This document shows positions 15,944 through 24,054 of a DNA stretch of 32,750 nucleotides, one piece after another. The stretch's first letter is position 1. Every line of letters starts with the position of its first letter. Source of the DNA: Anaerovibrio sp. RM50 (lineage in GTDB: Bacteria > Bacillota > Negativicutes > Selenomonadales > Selenomonadaceae); contig NZ_JHWV01000022.1 of assembly GCF_000622005.1 (NCBI RefSeq), forward strand, positions 1 to 32,750, written 5' to 3'. Under the pieces are notes generated by a model that was not told where the DNA came from, ran no database searches, and was given only the letters and a program-made list of their open reading frames with translations. The position numbers and the translations under genes are program-made.

Positions 15944-15968
15944 TAAAAATATGCATAATGTATAATTA
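15929..15968 (+). repeat. Tandem copy of the ACT gene's 3' end
   Basis: ATGCATAACGTATAATAA (15929-15946) recurs as ATGCATAATGTATAATTAA (15951-15968), offset by 22 bases. The first copy encodes the C-terminus MHNV and stop; the second reads the same peptide and stop but lies outside the gene. Confidence 0.8.
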
Positions 15969-16020
15969 ATTTGGCTGTTTAAGATGTATGTGAGCTTTGA
16001 GCATGTTGGAGGTCTGTTTA

Positions 16021-17382
16021 GTGATTACAATTGACAATATCTTGGAAACAAACCGTATGATTACGGAGAACAAGCTGGATGTACGTACCATTACCATGGG
16101 TATTTCCCTCCGTGATTGCGCTCATCCCAATATTAACCAGTTCTGCAAGAACGTGTATGACAAAATTACAAAAAGTGCTGAGTTTTTGGTAAAGACCGGT
16201 GAGGATATCGAGGCTCAGTATGGTATTCCTATCATTCATAAGCGTATTTCCGTAACTCCTATTGCTATAGCCGCCGAGGCCTGCGAAACAGATTCCTATG
16301 TCCCTGTGGCAGAGGTTTTGGACAAGGCTGCAAAAGAGGTTGGCGTAAACTTTATTGGAGGTTTCTCTGCCCTGGTGGACAAGGGCTTCACCAAGGGGGA
16401 TAAGATTCTTATTGACTCAATTCCGCAGGCACTTTCCACAACTGATGTAGTATGCTCATCTGTAAATCTTGGTTCCACCAAGGCTGGTATTAATATGGAC
16501 TGTGTACGTCAGATGGGGGAGGTCATCAAGCGGACTGCAGAGCTGACCAGGGATCAGGATGCCTTGGGCTGCGCCAAGCTGGTGGTGTTCTGCAATGCCC
16601 CTGGGGATAATCCTTTCATGGCCGGTGCCTTCCATGGGGTAAATGAAGCTGAAAAGGTGGTCAGTGTAGGTGTCAGCGGTCCGGGTGTGGTTAAGCACGC
16701 CCTGGAGGATATTAAGGGAGCAGATTTTACTGAGGTGGCTGAAACCATTAAGAAGACTGCCTTTAAGATTACCCGTGTGGGCCAGCTGGTGGCCCGTGAG
16801 GCCTCCCGTCGTCTGGGCGTGCCTTTTGGCATTATTGACCTTTCCTTGGCCCCAACTCCTGCTGTAGGTGATTCCGTTGCCAACGTATTGGAGGAAATGG
16901 GTCTGGAGCGCTGCGGTGCCCCGGGAACAACTGCGGCTTTGGCACTTCTTAATGATGCAGTGAAGAAGGGCGGACTTATGGCATCCTCCCATGTAGGCGG
17001 TCTCTCCGGGGCATTTATTCCTGTCAGCGAGGACCAGGGCATGATTGAAGCCATTGAGTGCGGCTCCCTTTCCATTGAGAAGCTGGAGGCCATGACCTGC
17101 GTATGCTCCGTAGGCCTTGATATGATTGCTGTTGAAGGTGATACTACTGCCGCCACCATATCTGGAATCATTGCAGATGAAGCTGCAATAGGTATGATTA
17201 ATAACAAGACCACTGCTGTCCGTATTATTCCTGTTCCAGGCAAGAAGGTGGGAGACAGTGTGGAATTTGGCGGTTTGTTGGGCCGTTGTCCTATTGTCAA
17301 GGTCCGTAACAGTTGGAGCTCTGATGCCTTTATTGCCAGAGGGGGACGTATTCCGGCACCTTTGCGCAGTCTGACCAACTGA
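16021..17382 (+). CDS. PFL/UPF0210 family protein
   Basis: This 453-aa protein belongs to the UPF0210 (DUF711) family, sometimes called PFL-like for its fold. Conserved stretches are [46 protein letters not shown] and [12 protein letters not shown]. The catalytic activity is unproven. The start is GTG at 16021 with GGAGG eight bases upstream, giving the family-like start [14 protein letters not shown]; longer in-frame versions back to 15997 lack support. It is in an operon with the ACT domain gene before it and probably nth after it (gap 18 bases). Confidence 0.9.
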   Translation: MITIDNILETNRMITENKLDVRTITMGISLRDCAHPNINQFCKNVYDKITKSAEFLVKTGEDIEAQYGIPIIHKRISVTPIAIAAEACETDSYVPVAEVLDKAAKEVGVNFIGGFSALVDKGFTKGDKILIDSIPQALSTTDVVCSSVNLGSTKAGINMDCVRQMGEVIKRTAELTRDQDALGCAKLVVFCNAPGDNPFMAGAFHGVNEAEKVVSVGVSGPGVVKHALEDIKGADFTEVAETIKKTAFKITRVGQLVAREASRRLGVPFGIIDLSLAPTPAVGDSVANVLEEMGLERCGAPGTTAALALLNDAVKKGGLMASSHVGGLSGAFIPVSEDQGMIEAIECGSLSIEKLEAMTCVCSVGLDMIAVEGDTTAATISGIIADEAAIGMINNKTTAVRIIPVPGKKVGDSVEFGGLLGRCPIVKVRNSWSSDAFIARGGRIPAPLRSLTN

Positions 17383-17400
17383 TTATACTAGGGAATTTTG

Positions 17401-18045
17401 GTGACAACCATGAGAGTAACCAAAAAAATTAAGGAAAAGCAAATAGAAATACTGGGGCAGATTTATGCAGGGGCAAAGCCCGAGCTAATATACAAAAATT
17501 CCTTTGAGCTTCTTATAGCTGTTATTTTGTCTGCCCAGTGTACAGATAAGAGGGTAAATGTTACCACGGCCCGCCTTTTTTCCAAGGCACCAGATGCCCA
17601 GTCCATTATCGATATGGGCATTGATGCTCTGGAGCAGGAAATCCGTGACTGCGGTCTCTTTCGCAGCAAGGCAAAAAATATTATGGCCACATGCCGTACA
17701 TTGGTGGAGGAATTTGACGGGGAGGTTCCGGAGGATTTTGATACCCTGCTGAAGCTGCCAGGGGTGGGGAGAAAGACTGCCAACGTGGTGAGCTCTGTGG
17801 CTTTTAACAGGCCGGCCATTGCGGTGGATACCCATGTGTTCCGCATTTCCAACCGTCTGAAGCTGGCGGCGGGGGAAACTCCTATGGAGGTGGAGCAAGG
17901 CCTTATGAAGGCCATTCCAAGGGAAAAGTGGTCAGAGGCCCATCATTGGCTTATTTGGCATGGGCGTAAAATATGCAAGGCGAGAAAGCCTTTATGTACT
18001 GAGTGCCCTCTGGCAGAGGTTTGTCCCAGCAATGAGGCAAAATAA
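17401..18045 (+). CDS. nth: Endonuclease III (DNA glycosylase/AP lyase)
   Basis: This 214-aa base-excision repair enzyme removes oxidised pyrimidines and cuts at abasic sites. The catalytic Lys lies in SAQCTDKRVN, the helix-hairpin-helix is LPGVGRKTANVV, and the catalytic Asp is in AVDTHVFR. The C-terminal 4Fe-4S cluster ligands have the exact C-x6-C-x2-C-x5-C spacing (CKARKPLCTECPLAEVC). AGGGA at 17390-17394 is best placed for GTG at 17401; ATG at 17410 (211 aa) is possible. It follows the UPF0210 gene closely and is probably co-transcribed. Confidence 0.95.
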   Translation: MTTMRVTKKIKEKQIEILGQIYAGAKPELIYKNSFELLIAVILSAQCTDKRVNVTTARLFSKAPDAQSIIDMGIDALEQEIRDCGLFRSKAKNIMATCRTLVEEFDGEVPEDFDTLLKLPGVGRKTANVVSSVAFNRPAIAVDTHVFRISNRLKLAAGETPMEVEQGLMKAIPREKWSEAHHWLIWHGRKICKARKPLCTECPLAEVCPSNEAK

Positions 18046-18066
18046 GGGGCAAAAATAAGGCAGAAC

Positions 18067-18092
18067 AATGTGGCATAATAATGTGGCATAAT
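18067..18092 (+). repeat. 13-bp perfect tandem repeat
   Basis: AATGTGGCATAAT occurs twice back to back in the short gap between nth and the acetyltransferase gene. It may be slippage or an operator; nothing else supports a role. Confidence 0.75.
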
Positions 18093-18150
18093 AACCAAGT
18101 AAAGTGATGAATAAATAAAGAAATGAAATGTAGCGTGGAGTTTTGGAGTG

Positions 18151-18609
18151 ATGCAATTGATTTATCGTAAGGCAAAATTTGTAGATATAGAAGAAATATA
18201 TGAGCTGGTGAACCATTATGCGGAGGAGGGGCTGATGCTGGCCCGTTCCCGTAACGCTCTTTATGAATCTCTCCGTGACATGATTGTGGCCATTGATGAA
18301 AAGGATGGCATTGTTGGGGTAGGGGGACTTCATATTACATGGGAGTTTATGGCGGAAATTCGTTCACTGGCAGTAGACCCTGCCCATAGTCGTCGGGGGA
18401 TTGGCAGAGAAATAGTCCACAGGCTCATTGAGGAAGGCAGGGAGCTGGGCATAAGCCAGGTGTTTACCCTTACCTATCAGGAGAAATTTTTCGAAAAATG
18501 CGGTTTTAAGGTAATCAGCAAGGATGAGCTTCCCCATAAGATCTGGAAGGAATGTATTGATTGCCCTAAATTCCCTAACTGCAACGAAATTGCCATGTTG
18601 TTTGAATAA
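18151..18609 (+). CDS. GNAT N-acetyltransferase, short ArgA-like
   Basis: This 152-aa acetyltransferase has the GNAT acetyl-CoA loop RRGIGREIV after the beta strand EIRSLAVDPA. Its N-terminal pattern (YRKAKFVDIEEIYELVNHYA, then MLARSRNALYESL) and C-terminal CGFKVISKDELPHKIW resemble the short N-acetylglutamate synthases found in bacteria that lack classical ArgA. No arginine genes are nearby, so the substrate is uncertain. The ATG at 18151 has GGAG ten bases upstream. It is followed by the strong promoter of the T-box operon. Confidence 0.8.
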   Translation: MQLIYRKAKFVDIEEIYELVNHYAEEGLMLARSRNALYESLRDMIVAIDEKDGIVGVGGLHITWEFMAEIRSLAVDPAHSRRGIGREIVHRLIEEGRELGISQVFTLTYQEKFFEKCGFKVISKDELPHKIWKECIDCPKFPNCNEIAMLFE

Positions 18610-18614
18610 TTTAC

Positions 18615-18643
18615 TTGACACTAAAAATTCACATTGCTATAAT
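18615..18643 (+). promoter_or_regulatory. Consensus promoter of the aroF-tyrA operon
   Basis: TTGACA (18615-18620), 17 bases and TATAAT (18638-18643) match the consensus exactly. Transcription starts near 18650, giving a leader of about 345 bases that holds the T-box. Confidence 0.93.
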
Positions 18644-18680
18644 TATGCACATGAAGTGTAAAGCATGTTCATATTGAAAA

Positions 18681-18921
18681 GGCATTGAGCGAGAGAAGTA
18701 ATCAGCAGAGCTTTTCAGAGAGCTGTGGGTTGGTGCAACACAGCAAGTGAAACTGACGAAATACACTCGTGAGCCGCAGGCTGAACTGACAGTAGGTCTT
18801 GCCGGAAGCCCCCGTTACCGTAGGCTAGGGTATGTTAGTACCCGAAGAGAGTGGCTTGCCAAGGCAAGCAGGGTGGTACCGCGAGTAATGACTCGTCCCT
18901 GTTATGGGGACGGGTTTTTTT
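18681..18921 (+). promoter_or_regulatory. Tyrosine T-box riboswitch
   Basis: The leader has the full T-box plan. Stem I runs from GGCATTGAGCGAG (18681) to CTCGTGAGCC (18766-18775), with an S-turn in the specifier loop (AGTA on the 5' side, GAA on the 3' side). The specifier reads TAC (18762-18764), a Tyr codon, followed by A. A stem III hairpin (18854-18860 with 18863-18869) leads into the T-box sequence AGGGTGGTACCGCG (18870-18883). The terminator CTCGTCCC with GGGACGGG (18892-18914) ends in seven T. Uncharged tRNA-Tyr should stabilise the antiterminator and switch on aroF and tyrA. Confidence 0.95.
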
Positions 18922-18994
18922 ATTTTTCTGCCTGAACATTTTCTTCAAACTAACGACTGAAGGTTTATTGTTAATTTTGGAGGAGGAAAAAATT

Positions 18995-20008
18995 ATGATT
19001 ATTGTAATGGCACCAGGATCTACAGAAGCGGATTTAGAGAGAGTAAAAACGAAAATCAAGTCCGAGGGCTTGGAATACCATCTTTCCACCGGTACTTCAC
19101 GTACCATTGTTGGCGTTATCGGCGATAAGAAGGCCATCAGCGAGCTGGAAATGCACTGTGCATTGCCGGGGGTGGAAAAGACCGTTCGTATCACTGAGAA
19201 ATACAAGCTGGTAAGCCGTGAGTTCAAGCAGGAAAATTCCATAATTGATGTGGGTGGCGTAAAAATTGGCGGTTCCGAGCCTGTGGTAATGGCAGGACCA
19301 TGTGCCGTTGAAAGCATGGACCAGCTTATGGAGGCCGCCCAGGCCGTGGCTGAAGGCGGTGCCCAGTTCCTTCGTGGCGGTGCCTACAAGCCGCGTACTT
19401 CCCCTTATGATTTCCAGGGCATGGCTGAGGATGGTCTGCAGATGCTTCGCAAGGCCGCAGACAAGTTCAATCTTAAAGTGGTAACAGAGGTATTGGATCA
19501 GCGCACCGTGGAGGAAGTGGCTGAGTACACCGATGTGCTTCAGATTGGTGCCCGCAATATGCAGAATTTCCAGCTTCTCAAAGAGGTTGGTCGGGCCGGA
19601 CGCCCTGTACTCCTTAAGAGAGGTCTTTGCGCCACCATTAAGGAGTGGCTCAATGCTGCTGAGTACGTTATGAGCTCCGGCTGTGACGATGTGATTTTCT
19701 GTGAGCGGGGTATCCGTACTTATGAAACCTACACCAGAAATACATTGGATCTCAGTGCAGTTGTAGCTGTAAAGGAGCTGTCCCATTTGCCAATTATTGT
19801 GGACCCAAGTCATGGTACCGGCCGTCGCAGCATGGTAAGCCCAATGGCCAAGGCAGCAATTGCCGCAGGGGCAGACGGCCTTATTATCGAGGTGCATCCA
19901 CATCCGGAGGTGGCCCTGTGCGATGGTGACCAGTCATTGACTCCGGTGGAATTCAAAAAGGTAATGGCTGAAATTAAGCGCATGTCCGCCATTTTAAGGG
20001 AGGAATAA
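18995..20008 (+). CDS. aroF: DAHP synthase (3-deoxy-7-phosphoheptulonate synthase) with N-terminal regulatory domain
   Basis: This 337-aa enzyme condenses phosphoenolpyruvate and erythrose 4-phosphate, the first step of the shikimate pathway. The N-terminal part (residues 1-70, MIIVMAPGSTEADLERVK) is the ferredoxin-like regulatory domain of the Thermotoga-type enzymes, through which aromatic amino acids inhibit. The barrel shows the metal cysteine in MAGPCAVES, then YKPRTSPYDFQG, LLKRG, DPSHGTGRR and IIEVHPHPE. The open frame extends upstream into the T-box, but the ATG at 18995, with GGAGGAGG before it, is the true start. Expression is set by tRNA-Tyr charging through the T-box. Confidence 0.95.
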   Translation: MIIVMAPGSTEADLERVKTKIKSEGLEYHLSTGTSRTIVGVIGDKKAISELEMHCALPGVEKTVRITEKYKLVSREFKQENSIIDVGGVKIGGSEPVVMAGPCAVESMDQLMEAAQAVAEGGAQFLRGGAYKPRTSPYDFQGMAEDGLQMLRKAADKFNLKVVTEVLDQRTVEEVAEYTDVLQIGARNMQNFQLLKEVGRAGRPVLLKRGLCATIKEWLNAAEYVMSSGCDDVIFCERGIRTYETYTRNTLDLSAVVAVKELSHLPIIVDPSHGTGRRSMVSPMAKAAIAAGADGLIIEVHPHPEVALCDGDQSLTPVEFKKVMAEIKRMSAILREE

Positions 20009-20011
20009 TCA

Positions 20012-20902
20012 ATGGCCAGATTGAATCTTGCCATAATCGGTGTGGGCCTTATTGGTGGCTCTTTAGGACTTTGTCTGAAGGATAAGCTGGGAGAGGACAT
20101 TTATATAACAGGCCAGTGCCGTACCCAGGAGTCCATGGACAAGGCCATGGAAATGGGGGCAGTGGACTTCGCCTCTTCTGATATAGAGAAAGTGGTGAAG
20201 GATGCTGATGTGATTTTCCTCAGTACCCCTGTATTGCAGATGGTGCCTATGGTGGAGAAGATGCTGCCATATTTAAAGTCAGGGGCCATTATAACAGACG
20301 CCGGCAGTACAAAGCAGTTTATCTGGAAAAGTCTGAAGGAGCTTTTGCCACCGGATATTTATTATGTGGCAGGGCACCCTATGACGGGCCGTGAAATGAG
20401 CGGTGTCACCGCAGCCAAAAAGGACCTTTTTGAAAATAAGTGCTACGTAATAGTGGAAAATACCGGGGCACCAAAGGAAGCCACTGATAAGATTTGCCAG
20501 CTGGTTAGACTCACCGGGGCGGATCTGGAAACCCTGGATATTGCCAAGCACGACCGCTGTGCTTCCGTAATAAGTCACATACCCCATGTGGCTGCAGCGG
20601 GACTGGTAACCCTTTTGAATCGCAGCCATGGTGATATGGAGGCCTGCCTTAAGCTGGCGGGAGGCGGTTTTAAGGATACTACCCGTATAGCATCCTCCAA
20701 TGCGGACATGTGGGCAGATATATGCATGACCAATCAGGAGGCCATAACCAACCATCTGAAGCTGCTGCAGGGGATTTTGGCAGAGGTAATTGTGGCTATT
20801 GAAAGCGGTGACCGTCAGGCAGTTCACGACTATTTCGCCGAATCCAAGAAGCGCCGTGACAGTATTCTGGAGCAGACCAAGAATATGTATGAGTTGATTT
20901 AA
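20012..20902 (+). CDS. tyrA: Prephenate dehydrogenase
   Basis: This 296-aa NAD(P)-dependent enzyme converts prephenate to 4-hydroxyphenylpyruvate on the route to tyrosine. The Rossmann loop is IIGVGLIGGSLGL, and active-site stretches are GHPMTGREMSG and ISHIPHVAA. The length fits a stand-alone dehydrogenase without a chorismate mutase or ACT domain. It begins three bases after aroF, whose 3' end supplies the SD (GGGAGG), so the two are translationally close and share the Tyr T-box. A terminator follows. Confidence 0.94.
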   Translation: MARLNLAIIGVGLIGGSLGLCLKDKLGEDIYITGQCRTQESMDKAMEMGAVDFASSDIEKVVKDADVIFLSTPVLQMVPMVEKMLPYLKSGAIITDAGSTKQFIWKSLKELLPPDIYYVAGHPMTGREMSGVTAAKKDLFENKCYVIVENTGAPKEATDKICQLVRLTGADLETLDIAKHDRCASVISHIPHVAAAGLVTLLNRSHGDMEACLKLAGGGFKDTTRIASSNADMWADICMTNQEAITNHLKLLQGILAEVIVAIESGDRQAVHDYFAESKKRRDSILEQTKNMYELI

Positions 20903-20923
20903 ATAAAAAAACGTCAAATTAAA

Positions 20924-20962
20924 AACGAGGTTCGCATATTAAAATGCTGACCTCGTTTTTTA
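20924..20962. terminator. Bidirectional terminator between tyrA and the CorC-like gene
   Basis: AACGAGGT (20924-20931) pairs with ACCTCGTT (20950-20957), with GCAT/ATGC pairing near the loop. The plus strand continues TTTTT and the minus strand also ends in a T-run. Confidence 0.85.
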
Positions 20963-20966
20963 CGTT

Positions 20967-22286
20967 TTATTCCTCTTCTGTTGGCTCTGGCTCTTCCTCT
21001 TTTTTGGTGCAGATAATCTTGTCTACCCTGTATTTGTCCAGACGGCTTATCTCAAAGGTGAAGTCATCCCATTCCACCTTTTCACCCTTTTTAGGAATAT
21101 AGCCGAAGAGGGAGGTGACGAAACCGCCCATGGTCTGGTAATAGTCCTGTTCTTCCTCCGGCAGCTCATCGATATCGAATTTTTCCTTAAAGTCATCAAT
21201 GGAGCACATGCCGTCAATGTACCATTCATTGTCATCCTTTGGTACAATCTGAAGCTGCTCCTGTTCGTTTACGTTGTTTGTATCGCCAATAAGCTCAATG
21301 AGAATGTCCTGCAGGGTAATAAAGCCGATTACGCCGCCGTATTCATCAAGGACAACAGCCTCATGGATGCCGGATTCCTTAAACTGCTCCAGTACACGGA
21401 AGGTTTCCATGGAACGGGGGATGAACATCGGCTTGCGGATAAATGGCTCCAGCTCCAGGGACTCATTATTAAGAGCTGCATTTAAAAGATCCTTGGTGTA
21501 AATTACGCCGCAGAATTCATCAAGACTGTCGCGGCCCACGGGAATAATATATTCTGAAGAATTCTTTATAAGGTCCAGATTGTGCTCAAGGGAATCATTA
21601 ATATCCAGCCACATCATCTGGGTTCGTGGCGTCATAAGGGAATATGCAGTCTGGTCACTCATGTGGAATACCCGGTCCACCAAATCCTGCTCCGTTTTTT
21701 CAAAGGTTCCGTCCTCTGTGCCTTGTTCTATAAGGTCTTTTACCTCGTCCTCGGTGACCACGTCCTCATATTTGAGATTGATGCCGAAGAAGCTGAGAAA
21801 GAAGCTGGCTGAGGTTTCAAGAATGGCCGTAATGGGGCGTGTTAACTTTACAAGAGTCTTTAATGTCCCCTGGCAGTTTATAAGGGTCTGCTCAGGGTGG
21901 CGCATGGCAATGGAGTTTGGCAAAAATTCTGAAAGAAGCAGTGTAAAGTATGTAACCACCACAATGCTGGCCACCAATGCAACTGTATCGTGATATGGAA
22001 GGAAGCTTATATATTCACCTACCACAGGGGAAAGAAGTACGCTGGTGGCAACGCCCATCAATATGCTGACAAGGGTAATGCCAATCTGTACCACCACAAA
22101 TGCCAGCTCCGGAGCCTCGAAGAGCTCAAGGGCAGCCTTGGCGTCGGGCACATTGTCATCAACCATTTTTTCCAGTCGGCTTTTGTGGCTCTCCGTCAGA
22201 GCCGTCTCTGCCATGGCAAAAAATACATTAATCAGCATCAAAACAAATATTATGGCAAATATAAGTGTGGGGTGATAGGTATCCAA
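20967..22286 (-). CDS. Hemolysin/CNNM (CorC/TlyC-like) membrane protein with CBS pair
   Basis: This 439-aa protein has the domain order DUF21 membrane domain (about 1-190, FAMAETALTESHKSRLEKM), a CBS pair (about 208-330, MTPRTQMMWLDI and VVLDEYGGVIGFITLQDILIEL written in parts: VVLDEYGGVIGF, LQDILIEL) and a C-terminal CorC_HlyC domain (about 345-425, WYIDGMCSIDDF). Relatives are Mg2+/Co2+ transport or efflux proteins, often called hemolysin family proteins without being toxins. The tail is acidic (EEEPEPTEEE). The start is TTG at 22286 with AAGGAAG upstream on the minus strand; no ATG is available in frame. Confidence 0.92.
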   Translation of the reverse strand: MDTYHPTLIFAIIFVLMLINVFFAMAETALTESHKSRLEKMVDDNVPDAKAALELFEAPELAFVVVQIGITLVSILMGVATSVLLSPVVGEYISFLPYHDTVALVASIVVVTYFTLLLSEFLPNSIAMRHPEQTLINCQGTLKTLVKLTRPITAILETSASFFLSFFGINLKYEDVVTEDEVKDLIEQGTEDGTFEKTEQDLVDRVFHMSDQTAYSLMTPRTQMMWLDINDSLEHNLDLIKNSSEYIIPVGRDSLDEFCGVIYTKDLLNAALNNESLELEPFIRKPMFIPRSMETFRVLEQFKESGIHEAVVLDEYGGVIGFITLQDILIELIGDTNNVNEQEQLQIVPKDDNEWYIDGMCSIDDFKEKFDIDELPEEEQDYYQTMGGFVTSLFGYIPKKGEKVEWDDFTFEISRLDKYRVDKIICTKKEEEPEPTEEE

Positions 22287-22376
22287 AAAAACAACACTTC
22301 CTTTAAAATAAATAGTTTGTATATTATTTTAACATAAAAGTGTGACTTCAAGGTAACTTTCGGCAAGAAATTTTTC

Positions 22377-22408
22377 TTGACAGGGAAGTAGAGAAAGAAT
22401 AGTATAAT
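22377..22408 (+). promoter_or_regulatory. Promoter before the racemase operon
   Basis: TTGACA (22377-22382) is followed by TAGTAT at the ideal 17-base spacing (22400-22405) or by the better TATAAT at 22403-22408 with 20 bases. It reads toward the racemase operon and is divergent from the CorC-like gene. Confidence 0.55.
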
Positions 22409-22412
22409 AACT

Positions 22413-22437
22413 GTTATGCAACATTAGTTATGCAACA
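22413..22437 (+). repeat. Two direct GTTATGCAACA repeats just after the -10
   Basis: GTTATGCAACA lies at 22413-22423 and 22427-22437, 14 bases apart, directly over the expected transcription start. The position suits an operator; the regulator is unknown. Confidence 0.5.
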
Positions 22438-22480
22438 AAAGTTTTAGAGATAGAAAGCGAGGCACTTTCAGAATCTGTGG

Positions 22481-22663
22481 TTGGTGGCATTTAGTTTTGC
22501 AACCCTGATTGTCACCGATGATTGCCCATATACGGATAAGGAGATGAGCAGTGTGTTTACGGAAATGAGCCTGGCTCTCTGCAAGGCCTACAAGGAAGTA
22601 CCGGGTCTAATTACCGGCGAATTTGACCGGGATAAGATTTTTAGTGAGCTGGTCAGAAAGTAA
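22481..22663 (+). CDS. Small unrecognised ORF, possible gene remnant
   Basis: The 60-aa reading (TTG start) has host-like codon use and a sensible C-terminal part (CPYTDKEMSSVFTEMSLALC, FDRDKIFSELVRK), but no good start. No SD precedes the TTG at 22481 or the GTG at 22484. An in-frame ATG at 22430 is cut off by TAG codons at 22445 and 22451. It may be a real gene with an odd start or the 3' remnant of a decayed one. I do not recognise the family. It lies between the promoter and the racemase gene. Confidence 0.35.
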   Translation: MVAFSFATLIVTDDCPYTDKEMSSVFTEMSLALCKAYKEVPGLITGEFDRDKIFSELVRK

Positions 22664-22710
22664 AACCTTATGCCGAGTAGTGAGATAGCTTGTTTTTGGG
22701 AGGAATAATT

Positions 22711-23403
22711 ATGAAGACCATTGGATTATTAGGCGGTATGAGCTGGGAAAGTACCATTACATATTATGAGATTTTGAATAAAACCATCGTTGAGAAGCTG
22801 GGGGGCTACCATAGTGCCAAGATTATGATGTACAACGTTGATTTTGCCGAGTTGGAGGAGAATATGTCCACCGGCAACTGGGCAGGCAATGCAAAAATTC
22901 TGTCTGAGGCAGCCAAGCGGCTGGAGAATGCCGGGGCGGACTATATTGTTATCGCCACCAATACCATGCATAAGCTGGTGCCGGATATTGAGAAGAATAT
23001 CAGCATACCTATTTTGCACATTGCGGATACTACGGCAGAGAAGATAAAAGAGGATGGCCTGACAAAGGTGGGTTTCTTGGGGACCAAGTTCTCCATGACT
23101 CAGGATTTTCTGCATGAACGCTTCAGAAAGGCCGGCCTGGAGGTAATGATACCGGATGAGGCGGATATTGAGCTTGTTAATGAAATAATCTTTGATGAGT
23201 TGTGCCTCGGTAAAGTTTTGGAGTCCTCCCAGGAGGAGTATCAGCGCATAATTGCTTATATGAAGGATCGGGGCGCTCAGTGTGTTATTTTGGGCTGTAC
23301 GGAAATCGGTATGCTGATAACTGCTGCGGATAGTGTGTTGCCGGTATATGATACTACCCTGATTCATGCCCGTGAGGCTGCCTTAAAGGCTTTGGAGGAT
23401 TAA
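22711..23403 (+). CDS. Aspartate/glutamate racemase family protein, YgeA-like
   Basis: This 230-aa enzyme belongs to the cofactor-independent Asp/Glu racemase family. Family stretches are MKTIGLLGGMSWEST at the N-terminus, IATNTMHKLVPDI and VILGCTEIGML. The usual first catalytic cysteine is Thr83, while the second is C196. E. coli YgeA (L-Asp/Glu racemase) has the same Thr83/Cys pair, so a biased or broad racemase is more likely than a classic two-cysteine one. The ATG at 22711 has GGGAGGA upstream; a longer frame from 22690 has no SD. It opens a tight run of five same-strand genes ending at the terminator at 25876. Confidence 0.88.
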   Translation: MKTIGLLGGMSWESTITYYEILNKTIVEKLGGYHSAKIMMYNVDFAELEENMSTGNWAGNAKILSEAAKRLENAGADYIVIATNTMHKLVPDIEKNISIPILHIADTTAEKIKEDGLTKVGFLGTKFSMTQDFLHERFRKAGLEVMIPDEADIELVNEIIFDELCLGKVLESSQEEYQRIIAYMKDRGAQCVILGCTEIGMLITAADSVLPVYDTTLIHAREAALKALED

Positions 23404-23440
23404 TAGTTAGACTTAGTACAGGTAAATAGGGGAGAATTGG

Positions 23441-24034
23441 ATGACTTTAGTATTGTATGTTCACGGAAAGGGCGGCAGTGCAGCAGAGGCTGAACATTAT
23501 AAGGCGCTGTTCCCGGATGATGAGGTTGTGGGGCTGGATTATAAGACCAGCTCACCTTGGGAAACGGGGAAGGAGATAAAGTCCTTTGTCGAGGAGCTAA
23601 AAAAACAGTATGACAATGTAATACTGGTGGCCAATAGTATCGGTGCCTTTTTCAGCATGAACGGAAATCTGGATGGACTTGTTCAGAAGGCCTATTTCAT
23701 TTCGCCGATTGTGAATATGGAACGGCTCATTGAAGACATGATGATGTGGGCCAATGTAACGGAGGCCGAGCTGGAGGCCAAGGGGATCATATCCACGGAG
23801 TTTGGGGAGGATTTGTCCTGGGAGTATCTTTCCTATGTGAGAAGCCACCCCATCAGCTGGAGCGTGCCAACAGAAATATTGTATGGCAGCAAGGATAGCT
23901 TGACTTCCCTGGAAACCATGGAGAAATTTGCCAAGAAGCATAATTGTGGTTTGACAGTTATGGAACAGGGTGAGCATTGGTTCCATACTGAGGAACAAAT
24001 GGAGTTTTTGGATAATTGGATTAGGTCAAATTAG
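23441..24034 (+). CDS. Alpha/beta hydrolase (small serine hydrolase)
   Basis: This 197-aa protein has the compact alpha/beta-hydrolase plan. It starts VLYVHGKGGSAAEAEHY (oxyanion HGKGG), has the nucleophile serine in the elbow VANSIGAF, an acid Asp in YGSKDSLTS and a His in GEHWFHTEEQ. The size and layout recall RBBP9/YdeN-like serine hydrolases. The substrate is unknown. GGGGAG precedes the ATG. It sits in the racemase operon. Confidence 0.82.
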   Translation: MTLVLYVHGKGGSAAEAEHYKALFPDDEVVGLDYKTSSPWETGKEIKSFVEELKKQYDNVILVANSIGAFFSMNGNLDGLVQKAYFISPIVNMERLIEDMMMWANVTEAELEAKGIISTEFGEDLSWEYLSYVRSHPISWSVPTEILYGSKDSLTSLETMEKFAKKHNCGLTVMEQGEHWFHTEEQMEFLDNWIRSN

Positions 24035-24054
24035 TATAGAAAGAAGCGAGAAAA

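Noticed and set aside
16554-17378. A 274-codon open frame on the minus strand
   Set aside because: It mirrors the UPF0210 gene, is rich in Pro/Ser/Arg without domain character, and has no ribosome site.
18747-18935. A 62-codon open frame in the aroF leader
   Set aside because: It lies within the T-box; RNA structure explains the sequence.
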